A stretch of DNA of 64,000 bases from Aurifilum marmelostoma (lineage: Eukaryota; Ascomycota; Sordariomycetes; Diaporthales; Cryphonectriaceae), in contig JAMXSV010000006.1 in assembly GCA_027559495.1 (NCBI GenBank), positions 1,798,001 to 1,862,000 on the forward strand. Direction: 5' to 3'. The notes below the pieces were generated by a model that was not told the DNA's origin, searched no databases, and saw nothing but the letters and a program-made list of their open reading frames with translations. Both the position numbers and the translations under genes were made by a program. Within the stretch, counting starts at the first letter, position 1, and the number at the start of each line of letters is the position of its first letter. This document shows, one piece after another, positions 1 to 10,601 of this stretch.

Positions 1-1631
1 GGTACGGTAGTTTGGTAGAATTATGGGTGTTATATTCTGGAAATCCGTAGGTTTTCATAGTCCAGACTGGCAATTTGTATGTTAAATCATCAGTGTTCGC
101 TTGTCTTGTATTATATTTGACAATGAGCGGATAAGATGAGGCAGCTCAGTCATCTCTAGCCTTCTTTGCGACGTGAGGCGCGCCGAGTTAGGCCTGGAAG
201 CGGAACATCAGTTATCAGTGTAACTCACAACAATTCATATTCCCGTCTTCTTCGTTCAGGAACAGTCAAAGGCCTAAGGTAGTTGCAATCCCAGTAGCGG
301 ACACATGAATGTCCTCTACTCTGTGGATCTTGTCAATTTCGCCAGAATCATAACATCGTAAGTAGCATATTCACGAGACTTGCACCTCGAGTTGATGAAG
401 GGCTATCAGACGCTGTACCTACTTAGCCCTGTAGATAGCCAGTCGCTAATCTTCAGTCAACAAGTCAGTTACCTAGGTAGATTATAGCAATGGCTGCAGG
501 ACTGTTCCATCTTGATGATAACTCTGAGTGTTACAGAGTACGATGGCAAACAAAAGGGCAAGAAAATTATAATTTTTGATAATTTTATTGTTATGTTGAT
601 TCCAAGATTGGACCTGTGCCGTGATCCTTAAAAAAGAAGGGCTATGAATACACGAGTTTCTGCTAATTTGTGCGTATATTCTAGTGGCCGAAACACCACC
701 ACTTCCACTCACCGTTACGATAGCATTCTGCTACTGTAATAAGAGGATACAGAAGTAGAATTACTGCTATTCAGTCACCCAGTCTCATTGTACTTTGATG
801 TCCTTTTATCTTCAGTCTGTTCTGAGAAGGGTTCTCAATCCTATTCCACTGATAATGAACGCCCGAGCGATAGCTATCTACGACTATCCCACTCTCAGTG
901 TCACCAATACTGGCTGCAACACCTCCTCCACGCTGCTGATGATGTAGTGGATTATGGCCTGGCCCTTTTACCCCACAGGTGAGACATTGATTACGCTCAT
1001 ACGATATATTACTGGAAAGGTAGTCATTATGCGAGTCATTACTACTACAGATACATGATAGCTACCAGGGGTTGTAATATTTATTGTCTACAGGATTTCT
1101 GCTGCAGAAGAATGTCAAATTCCACAATAACAAGGCATATAGATAACCAGCCACCCTGCCATGCTTTCCCGAACGCCGGACCGGCGATAAACAGTTGTTG
1201 GGTGATGTAGTGCCGGGAAGAGGGGTACGGGGTCTAGTAACCCACAGTCCTGACCCAGGTAGCGAGTCGCATCGTGCCATCCATCAATCAGAAAAGAGGA
1301 AATGAGGTGATCTGCATGCAGTGCGGGCAGCAGATAAGATTCCCCAACCGAGGGATCATCATGTCTCTCTCTCATATCCCTGATGATGCGGGCAAAGGTA
1401 GGGTGTATGTGGGGGGTCTGGTTTATCCTAAAGTATTGGCTTGTTACTCCAACGTTACGTTCGACCACTCTCTGCTGCATTGAGCTACTTTTCTGTATTT
1501 CTGTCTTGCCTTGCCCTCGAAACTTTTTGTTGGTTTTGTTTCTCTTTTCGCGCCAGCAATCGCAATGGTGTCGTCGGTCTTGTGAACTCCCGCGTGGCTG
1601 CTCGTTAACAACAAAATATTAATTCATCACC
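1..1631. other. Intergenic, upstream of Dal5-like permease gene
   Basis: No convincing gene is visible. All open frames are short, lack family motifs and do not join through plausible splice sites. The last 100 bases before the permease start are pyrimidine-rich (about 1500-1560), as is common just upstream of fungal transcription starts. Confidence 0.6.
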
Positions 1632-3296
1632 ATGTCTGATATCGAAAAGGCATCATCGCCTCCCCCGGCCAGTGGTCCCGAGCCCGGTGCCACGGACGAA
1701 AAAACCGGCAATGTGATTGTTCTCAAGCACGCCGACCGAAACGATGCAGACGAGGCCCTCAAAGTCCTCGAGGCAGAAAACGGCGAGGTCATCGAGCTGA
1801 GCCCCGAGGACGAGCGCAAGCTCCTGCGCAAGATCGACCTGCACCTGATGCCGCTGCTGTGTATAGTCTACGGCCTCAACTACCTGGACAAGACCACAAT
1901 CTCGTACGCCAGCGTGATGGGGCTCAAGACCGACCTCGGGCTCGTGGGCCAGCAGTACAGCTGGATCGGCAGCATGTTTTATTTTGGCTATCTCTTCTGG
2001 GAGTATCCCGCCAACCGACTCCTGCAGCGGCTCCCCCTGGGCAAGCTCTCCGGCTTCAACGTCTGCCTGTGGGGGTTGGTCCTCTGTTGCATGGCCGCCA
2101 CCAAGAACTTCGCCGGTGCCATGACGGTGAGGTTCTTCCTCGGCCTGGCAGAGTCCTCCGTGACTCCCGGCTTTGCCCTCTTCACCTCGCAGTGGTACAC
2201 CATCAAGGAACAGGGCGCCAGGACGGGCATCTGGTTTAGCTTCAACGGATGGGGTCAGATCATCGGGGGCGTGGTCGCATATGGCATCAGTGTCGGCACG
2301 GCCAAGCACCCGGTCGCCATCGAGTCGTGGCAGCTCTTGTTCTTGGTCATCGGCCTGTTCACCGCCTTCATCGGTGCCATCTTCTTCTTCGTGATGCCGG
2401 ACAACCAGCTCAACGCCAGGTTCCTGACACCGAGAGAGAGGATCCTCGCCGTCGAGCGCATCCGCATAAACCAGCAGGGCGTTGGCAACAAGCATTTCAA
2501 GTTTTACCAGTTCAAGGAGGCCCTCACGGACCCCATGATCTGGGCCTTCGTCTTCTACAGCTTCGTTGCTGATATCCCCAACGGGGGGATATCCAACTTT
2601 TTCAGCCAGCTGATTGTGTCTTTTGGCTTTACGAACAACCAATCTTTGCTCCTAGGAGTCCCTGGTGGAGCGATTGAGGTAATATCCTCTCAGCCCAGCA
2701 CCGAAAGAAGCCTGTTTCCCATGGTTGCCAAAGCAGCTCCCCCACCCTAGTTCTTCTTGCTGACACTTCTCTTCCTCAAGGTCATCACCTTGGTCGGAGC
2801 AGGTATTCTCGGCGACAGATGGGGAAACCGCCTCCTGGTGTCCTCAACAGGCCTGATCTGCTCCATCGTCGGCATGCTCCTGATCGCCTGCCTCGACAAC
2901 AACCACAGCGTCGGCCGCCTCATCGGCTACTACCTGACCCAGGCCTCCGCAACCCCCTTCGTGGCCTTGCTGTCCCTCATCTCGACCAACGTCGCCGGCT
3001 GGACCAAGAAGACCACGGTGGCCGCCATGTATCTGATCGGATACTGCGTGGGCAACATCATCGGGCCCCAGGTCTTTCAGGAGAAGGATGCGCCCGAGTA
3101 CAGGCCTGCCGAGATCACTATTGTGGTGTGCTATGTGCTGGCCCTGCTGGATGTCTTTTTCATCTACTTTTGGTGCCGGTCGCAGAACAAGAAGAAGGCT
3201 GAGGCTCGGGCGCAGCCGGGGTATGTGAAGATGGAGGGTCAGGAATTCTTTGACCTCACGGATCGGGAGAATCCTGAGTTCATCTATAGCTTGTAG
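1632..3296 (+). CDS. MFS transporter, allantoate permease (Dal5)-like, ACS family
   Basis: A plasma-membrane proton symporter of the anion:cation symporter branch of the MFS. Relatives import allantoate, ureidosuccinate, nicotinate, vitamins or small dipeptides; the substrate cannot be read from sequence. The start has a good CACC-ATG context. Exon 1 (1632-2678) and exon 2 (2781-3296) join in phase 0 across a 102-base GTAATA...CAAG intron, giving about 520 aa, the usual family length. A charged N-terminal tail (about 75 aa) precedes a family-typical segment with LLCIVYGLNYLDKTTISYAS, then the WIGSMFYFGYLFWEYPANRL segment of TM2-3 and a long run of hydrophobic helices. The cytosolic tail ends in a family-like DLTDRENPEFIYSL-type sequence. 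The intron falls in the second half of the helix bundle. The family assignment is firm, the substrate is not. Confidence 0.9.
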
Positions 3297-3915
3297 GCTG
3301 GATTGGCATGAGAATAGACTTATATGCTAGCTGAGAACATCTAGTACATATGGCATACACCCAGGACAAGTGGGATTGGAGCCGACATAATTAATTGGCA
3401 TGGACGAATCAGAAATTTTATCGAAGTCACAGATTACGAGGCTACTAGGCATCTCTACGGTAGGGAGGGTCATACAGTGCCCTCTTTTCTTTCGTCTTTG
3501 CCCACCTTGATAGCGTCCAACTCCAAAAAACTAACGAAGCTATAGGTCGCCCAACGCAATCTTCATCACAACCAGAGATATTGGGCTCAAGTTTCGTGAG
3601 CGCCACAACAAACAGACAGTAATTAGCCAATGCCATTGAATATGAGCTGCTCTAAGTCTGTATACCAAGTAGCTAGGATCGCCCTGAGAACCGCTACAGT
3701 CTTCAGAAACCATCGTCTGCTGAGGACATCACCAAGGCTGCTTCTTCATCCTGGCGCTGAAAACATGTTCGAGAATTGGGATCACGACTCGCTCTTTTTA
3801 TTGGTTATCAAGCGACATGCCTATTAACCCAATGTCTCAAGACTGTAGTAACTGTTATACTGTTCAGACCAGTCTGTCCTCTGTTCCCGCATGCCTTCCC
3901 ATACAATTGATGACC
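3297..3915. other. Intergenic between convergent genes
   Basis: This holds the 3' flanks of the permease and of the GST-like gene, which converge. No coding or RNA gene is recognisable. Confidence 0.6.
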
Positions 3916-4754
3916 TCAATACACCTGCGCATACTCCTGCAGCGCGTCATAGATCTCTCCCCAGAGCCCATCATGCCAGGCTCTCAACTCCTGCCACTCT
4001 AATAGCACCTCCTTCATCATCGCAAGCCACCCACCCACAATCAGATCCGCATACATAGGCACCGCGCCCTCCAGGAACGGCCCCTCCTCCCGCCGGACAT
4101 AAAGCTTAGCGAACTCGCCCAGCCTGGTCTCGAAACTTTTCAGGACCGCCTCTCTGGCCTCGCCTTCCACGCGCATCTCGTCCCAGCTCGACCTGCCCGC
4201 GCGCCGACAGAATTCCGCCCTGGATATCTCCGCCGTCTCCGGGTTGAAGGGGGTTTTCTGAATGCCCAGAACCACGTGGTCCGTGAAGACCTTGTCGATA
4301 GCCGTGTTCCAGCTGCGCTGGAGGGCGACGGTGGAGGCCGGGAAGAGGACTGGCTCGCCGTCTCTGCTGGGGTACTGCCTGTCGAGGTAGAGGGCGATGT
4401 CGAACGAGTCGCCCACCTTCTTGCCGGTCGCGTGGTCCACGACGACGGGCAAGGTGTAGAAGTCGCTGTCGTCGATCCAGTGCTTGCGCACGGGGTCGAT
4501 GCAGAGACTCTTGCGGACCTCGGTCACTTTGGTGAGTTCGACCCAGTTTGTCTTGTACTCGACACCGTTGTGACGGAGCTTGAAGTTCAAGGCATATCTG
4601 GAAGGTAGACTAGTCAGTTGTCGGGTCCAGTCTCCTCAGCGTTCGACTTGTATGCAGGTTTCACAGACCTGGTCTTCCACGGGTTTGGCGCAAAGGGCCG
4701 GACGGGCGGCCCTGAGGCGATGTCGTACAGAGTAAGCGAAGGTGCCGTTGACAT
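3916..4754 (-). CDS. Glutathione S-transferase, UstS-like
   Basis: Two exons on the minus strand: 4754-4669 and 4597-3916, with a 71-base GTCTGT...CCAG intron, give about 255 aa. The joined N terminus (MSTAPSLTLYDIASGPPVRP, then FAPNPWKTRYALNFK) is the thioredoxin-fold start typical of fungal GSTs of the UstS/BphE type. It continues with the TLPVVVDHATGKKVGDSFDIALYLD segment, which carries the cis-Pro and the D-S glutathione-binding motif (here GDSFDIA). An all-helical C-terminal domain follows. It probably conjugates or isomerises an unknown electrophile in the cytosol. UstS itself acts in a secondary-metabolite pathway, but no biosynthetic core gene lies nearby; the neighbours are two transporters. 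Neither the substrate nor cluster membership can be inferred. Confidence 0.85.
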
Positions 4755-5775
4755 TGTTTGTTCTGTGTTATGTTTCTGGACTGTTTTCGTTGCTTTTGGT
4801 GCTGCTCGTGGTAATATTGGACTGGGTTGTGTGGACGCTTGTGGACCTGGTCAGTAGAATCGCTGTCCATCTATCTCCATGGCGATCGAGTGTTTTAAAT
4901 AAAACAAACGACTGAACGAGCTGAAATGGATGTATTCGCATACATGCCTCTGGAATGAATTGTTTTGGACCATAGTTACGCGGGTTTCAATCAGAATGAC
5001 TCATGATGACCTTTTTGTCTCTGCATCCGCTACCAGCTTATATCTGTACGCTCCATCTACAGAGCACTTACTCGAGTACTATTCACTATTTACACCGCTA
5101 GACCATCAATTTGGAAGGCTGAGTGAGGTCGTCGACTGACTGGCGTGACTTTGTTCAAAAATACTCTGGAGTCAATACGGATAATGCCGTATACATCATC
5201 GAGGCTCGAGGCTGGCGCACAAAGAAAACTCCGGGCGAATTGGGCCCGAAGGAGTATTCTTGGCAATTCTCTCTGTGAGGGTATACCATTGGGCAACTCT
5301 AGGCGACTGTTACCCTCCAGAAACCGCAACCCCTACCTGCCCGGCACCGAACGCCCGGGAGCGGACAATGCAAAGGGCGGAAGAGTGGAGACGAGTGGGC
5401 CCACACCCGCTCCGGGCCGGTGATTCACGCTTTGCGGTGACGGTGTTGTGGATCTGAGAGGGGCCGAAGACGGAGCCAAGTCAGGTCAATGCTGAGTGAA
5501 TGTCTCGTCAAGCCGGGAATAAAACAATGGGCACCTGCTCGAGCGTTGGCCGATACGAAGCTCCTGGATCCTGACTCGTCTTTTTTTTCTTCCTTTCCTT
5601 TTTGCCCCCCCGCCGTGAACTGTAATGGCGGTCAGAAGTGAACACTGCAGTGGTACTGGAATTTTCTGTTTTTTCCCTTCTTTCCATTGCAAATAAATCT
5701 CGACCATAACTGAACCTCCCTTTGTTTTCTTGTTGTTCTATCCGTCGTTCTGTTCGAAAACTGGATCCACTGACC
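4755..5775. other. Divergent promoter region, GST-like / MCT-like genes
   Basis: About 1 kb separates two divergent start codons, so both promoters must lie here. A strong CT-rich tract (about 5581-5615 and 5660-5690) precedes the plus-strand start and probably marks its transcription start or leader. No gene was found inside. Confidence 0.6.
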
Positions 5776-7752
5776 ATGGCTGAGCGCCAGGGCTCTCGTC
5801 ACTCGCTTGAGAACGGTGATCTTGAAAAGAACCAACACCATGAAGATCATTCTGATCTGGATCACGAGTCTTCGGCCGAGAAACACTCCGACCATGATGG
5901 CTCCTCGTCGCACGATGGGGACGACGACCACCATCACAATGCTGAGGACCAGGACCCCATACGCCTGACGCAGCCCATCACTCACCAGGGCACAAGGGCG
6001 TCGAGGAGGTCGGGAGACCTGAGGAGGTCTGCGAGCAATGTTTTGTCTGCTGTGGCCTCTCGTGTGACCACCCGGGGCTGGCCCGAGCCTCCTCCACCGC
6101 CTGACGGCGGGGTAAAAGCTTGGACCCAGGTGGCTTGTGTATGTCCTTCTTTGGTGTTGAAGAGACACAATAAAGAATAGATGCCAATGAATTTATTTGG
6201 CGAAAGTTTATCATACGCTAATGCCTTTTATAGGGATGGTGAGGGAAAACTGATATCCCCCCTTTCCGTGCACATGTTTTGCGCAGCATCGCACGAGAGC
6301 CGAATTTGGCACCCTGAGCCATTGAATTGACGCAGTATACTAATCTTTTCCAACTCTTAGGCTTGCCATATGTGTGACATGGGGCTACCTGAATTCTTTC
6401 GGCAGCTTCCAGACCTACTACGAGAACATGATGCCCGACCTGGCCCCGTCCACCATATCCTGGATTGGCTCCCTACAGATCTGGTTTACCATGATTGGTG
6501 GTGTCTTCACCGGACGCCTGCTGGATGCTGGGTTCTTCGTCCCCACCTTCTTTGTCGGCGCAGTCCTCCAGGTGCTGGGCTTGTTCCTGATGAGCATCTG
6601 CACCAAATACTGGCAGCTCATGCTCACGCAGGGCATCCTCACCGGGGTCGGGGGTGGCATCTTCTTCACACCGGCATTGGCACTGGTCGCGACTGTAAGT
6701 ATAAGCAAGAACACGAATGATTGACATCTCTGTCATGGTCGATGGTCGGCTGATGAAAACTGGAACAGTACTTTGACAAGAGACGCGGGCTTGCCATGGG
6801 AGTTCTCACCACTGGAAACTCAGCCGGCGGCATGATCTATCCTGTCGTCGTCAGACAATTGATCCCAAAAGTAAGTCTTGCCAACCAGTTGTCAGATCAC
6901 CTAGCAAGTAGGAAAGCTGACTTGTCTTTCTTCGGGGCAATCAAGCTCGGTTTTGCGTGGACGACAAGAGTGCTCGGATTCATCAACCTTGGTGCTCTCA
7001 CAGTATGTGTCGCCCTCATGCGCCCGCGTCTGCCTCCGAGAAAATCAGGTGCCATGATCGACTGGTCCGCCTTCCGAGAACCAGTCTGGAACGTATTCAT
7101 TGTCGGCTGGTGGCTGATCATGTGGGCCAACTACTACACATTCTACTACGTACGTCTCTTTCCACCTCTTCGTTGTTGTTGTGACGGCGATGGCAAGAAA
7201 CCTCCATATACTTTGCTTGATGGGTACTCACAAACCTAGATTGCCTCCTATGCGACTGATGTCCTCAGCCTGTCCTACTCGTCTGCTTCACTACTCGTCA
7301 TCATAGTGAACGGAATTGGTTTCCCCTTCAGGGTTCTCGTCCCCTTGTGTTCCGACCGCTTCGGGCCCCTCAACGTCGTGCTGCCCGTAACCCTCATCTG
7401 GGCAGTCATTGCCTTCTGCTGGCTGGCCGTGTCCAGCGTGGCCGGGTACTACGCCTGGACCGCCTTCTACGGCGCCGTCTCGGCCTCCTTCCAGTGTCTC
7501 ATCCCCACCACGGTGGCAAGCATCACACCACGCCTGGACAAGGTAGGCACGAGGATGGGCATGGCGTTCGGCCTCATCAGCTTTGCGTCCATGACGGGCC
7601 CGCCGGTCGGGGGCGCAATCCTGACGGGGGATGGGGGTGAGTATACGGGGGCGCAGGTCTGGGCTGCCTGTGCGACGCTGGTTGGGTTTGCGCTGTGTTT
7701 TGTGGCCAGGTGGTATAGGGTTGGTGGCTTTGACCCTAAATTCAGGTGCTAA
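5776..7752 (+). CDS. MFS transporter, monocarboxylate transporter-like (MCT family)
   Basis: A plasma-membrane transporter of the fungal MCT branch; substrate unknown. Start 5776 is ACC-ATG-G. Proposed exons: 5776-6138, a 5-base microexon 6234-6238, 6361-6694, 6769-6870, 6946-7149 and 7240-7752, giving 506 aa with every junction in phase. The acidic, His-rich tail (DHESSAEKHSDHD) ends in PPPPDGGVKAWTQVAC. The microexon supplies GGATG, whose last two bases plus the first base of the next exon make Trp, so the join reads QVAC-GW-LAICVTWGYLNSFG, the usual start of TM1. Later segments show the family YFDKRRGLAMG loop and NSAGGMIYPVV. Without the microexon the frame is lost between exons 1 and 3. 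Twelve helices are present. The family is certain, the exon structure very likely. Confidence 0.88.
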
Positions 7753-8341
7753 AGGGTTTTTTCCTTTTTCTTCTTATTTTTCTTTATATTTGACGACTAC
7801 TACCTACCTACCACCATCGACCACCAGGCGAGAGATTCTGCATATCGTCTGACTGGATGCACTGATAGCACGAGAGAAGGTCCAGACTGTCCTGATGATG
7901 ACCAAATCCTCTGCTGATAAAAGTGAATAATTAATATAATTACTATTTCCTCTATTGTGTCTTGAAGATTTGATGTAAGGCCCGAGTACTAAGTATAATA
8001 TAAAATGACTTTTGGCTGGCTACATGTGAACTCCAGGGCTGAAGGTTCACCTCTTGGTGGACTGGAAGAACAGGGTTAGGGTTCAGGGGAAGTCGACAGG
8101 ACCCGCAAATTACCCCATAGAAGCTACGTAACCCTGAAGCGTCACCAGCATCTTCTGAAAAACCTCCTGAGCAGGTTGGCATGGTTCGTTCTCTCGACCT
8201 TGCAACAACACCCATTTCCATCTGATACAGCAGTGGAGACGTGCGCAGGTCGTCGTACGGTGATCCGGACAAAGTCTGTTGTTGTTGAATGCACAAACGA
8301 GCCTCCTTTTTCTTCTTCCTTCTCGTACTTTTGACTTCTGT
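7753..8341. other. Intergenic, upstream of GH18-like gene
   Basis: This holds the 3' flank of the transporter and the promoter of the GH18-like gene. It includes a telomere-repeat-like box (8073-8083) and a CT-rich stretch just before the start. No gene was found. Confidence 0.55.
8073..8083 (+). promoter_or_regulatory. Telobox-like element GGGTTAGGGTT
   Basis: Nearly two telomere-type TTAGGG units lie about 260 bases before the GH18-like start codon. Tbf1/TRF-type Myb proteins bind such boxes in fungal promoters. Whether this one is used is inference. Confidence 0.3.
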
Positions 8342-9881
8342 ATGACTGTCACATCAAGGCACAGAGGAGGCCTTGGCGGTCTGTCGAGTCTCTCCTCTGT
8401 CCTCGTCCTTGTGCTCGGCTTCCTGGTGGTGTTTGCTCAGGCCGAGCTGGGTGGTGGTAGTAATAACGGGGATAAGCAGAAACCCATCGTGTCTGACGAT
8501 GACGGCGACAACAACCATGAAGCAGCCACGCGTCGGTTTCCCTCGCTCCCGGTGCTGGGGTACGTAACACCGTGGAACCCGCGCGGGAGGCAGCTGGTAG
8601 AGGACCACCGCCACAAATTCGACATCATCAGCCCCGTCTGGTACACCATCCACGCGCTTGGAGACGACGGCTATGAGATACAGGGCGCCCCACCAGGCCC
8701 TGAAGACGACGAGTGGTACAGGAGGCTGCAGAAACCCGCCGTGTCTTCCTCCTCTTCAGCTGAAGGCGATGACGCCAACAAGCCGCTGCAGATCGCGCCC
8801 AGGTTTATCGTGGACGGCTGGGGCGAGGATGACTACCGCCAATTCATCTTCAACGAGACACGATGGCAGATGCTGGCAGATGCGGTCATGGGTGTGGTGC
8901 GCGAGATGGCCTTCGACGGCGTGGTGTTTGAGTCGGGCGCCACGCACGCGCTGCCGCAGTCTCTGACCAAACTCTCAGAGGCCCTGCGGGGCGACAACAA
9001 GATCCTCATCGTCGTCATGCAGCCTCTACGTCCGGTCGGCGACAGGTCTGACGAGCTGTCGATCAAGAGGGCCGAACTGATCGAGGCCACCAACAGCCTG
9101 ATCCTCGGCAACCTGCCGCAGCTGTCCCGTGTGGCTGACTACTTCAGCATCATGACCTACGACATGACAGGGCCCGGTGGTCGTGAGATCAGCAAGGAGG
9201 CTATCGGCGGGGACAGCAAGCTGGCTCAGGCCGCGGCCAGGGGCAATGTGCGCGAGCCTGGCCCCAATACGAGCGCCGACTGGGTGCGCGAGAACCTGGT
9301 TACCTTTATCGAGGCCACCGCCGCCGCCAGCAGCAGCAGCAGCAGCAGCAGTGCAGATGTCAACCAGCAGGGGGGCTTCCAGGCCAACCTCGAAGCACAG
9401 CAGGCATCTCGCAAGTTCCTCATGGGGGCACCGCTTTACGGGTACAGATACCCGATTGTGTACGCCGACAGCACCTCGGGCCAGTTTCTCGAGCCTACCC
9501 CCATCGAGCCCATGCCCGACAAGCCCCTCATCACGGGAGCTGCCGCCCCAAAGGTCCGCAAGAAGGCCCCCCGAGGGCGCCATGGCTATCCTCAGCCGTG
9601 GAGGCGAGGCCATCACCGCCCAGGAGATTGTGAACATCATCCGGGACAACAAGCCCGAGGCGGTCAAGTCCGAGCCAGAAGGCGAATACTATTTTGACTA
9701 CGAGGAGAAGGTCGGCCAAGGCTTCTTCCGCGTCTTCTTGCCTACCAAGGACAGTATAGGTCACGTGTTGGACACTATCAAGGCAGTGACGGAGGATGAT
9801 TTTGTTGCGTCGTTCGGCGGTGCGGGTGTTGCGCTCTGGGAGGTTGGGCAGAGCTCCGAGGGGCTGCTGGCTGCGTTGTGA
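8342..9881 (+). CDS. Secreted GH18 family protein, chitinase domain-containing 1 (CHID1)-like; apparent +1 frameshift
   Basis: CHID1-type proteins have a GH18 barrel and bind sugars, and are often of weak or unknown hydrolase activity. A start at 8342 gives a signal peptide (hydrophobic LSSVLVLVLGFLVVFAQA, cleaved near residue 35). The barrel is recognisable from LGYVTPWNPRG, the FDIISPVWYTI strand, MAFDGVVFES (Asp about 192, Glu about 197 in the GH18 active-site position) and IMTYDM. A Ser run coded by an AGC microsatellite (9329-9352) sits in a loop. The frame is broken in a C6 run (9567-9572): upstream reads LITGAAAPKVRKKAP, and the continuation GAMAILSRGGEAITAQEI to the stop at 9881 is one base out. 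Removing one C would give about 512 aa, a full-length member. No intron explains the shift. It is either an assembly error or a recent pseudogene. Confidence 0.8.
9320..9352 (+). repeat. GCC/AGC trinucleotide microsatellite in coding sequence
   Basis: GCC units are followed by about eight AGC/AGT units. They encode Ala then a run of eight Ser inside the GH18-like domain. Such runs vary in length by slippage; this one stays a multiple of three. Confidence 0.85.
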
Positions 9882-10601
9882 GACGATGGAAGAGCAGACT
9901 GACGAGTGAACTCCCCATAAGCGAGGTTATTCAGGTGGTTGCTGAGAATTAGCAATGTTTCATTGGATGCACGATACACCTACCCGTAAGTGGACCACCA
10001 CCACCACCACCAGTCCCGGCGAATTTCGAATCAAGAAGACGTATGAATATAAAAGTGTTGGCAGAGAATGTGATGACGACCAGTCTTTTCTCTGGACAAT
10101 CTTGAGAGCCAAAAGAGTCATCTGTATATAGATGACAAATTCGCCGTGGTGGCTACTATTTCATTCATTCCCGCAAATCCATCAAGATCTCAAACAAGAT
10201 ATATCCACCAGTCTGACATGTTTGGCAGCCGACAACCTCGTATACGGTATGCCGCATTTCCATGTGTCAATGGCTGGTCAACTTGTCTTATTTTTCGTCC
10301 CTTCACCCCCGCCGTCGCTACAGCCAACATGCATGATTGGGGGACAAATTGGGCCGAGATGGAGCCACTGAGGCACCAAAGAGGCATAAGTAATAGGCCT
10401 CTGGAGTTACCCGCACACGCAGCACAGCGCAACACGAGATGCAAACCATCTTTTATACATACGTACATGTATCACCAGACATACGCAGAGTGAGCATTGT
10501 GAAGCTGAAACTACACTCACTCCTTTTAATTTTCTTTTCTCTTTTTTGTTCCTTTGCATGACTTACTACTCCTACATTTCACCCTGTAACCTACCTCCAA
10601 G
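9882..10601. other. Intergenic
   Basis: This is the 3' flank of the GH18-like gene and the promoter of the GH43 gene. A short T-rich tract (10525-10555) precedes the GH43 start. No gene was found. Confidence 0.55.

Noticed and set aside
1653..2642. 329-codon open frame antisense to the Dal5-like permease
   Set aside because: It is a GC-rich shadow of the real coding strand: composition is Glu/Val/Leu-rich without motifs, and the sense strand matches a known family.
9540..9600. Short intron to explain the frame change in the GH18-like gene
   Set aside because: Available GT...AG pairs are under 20 bases or remove conserved residues; a one-base change fits exactly.
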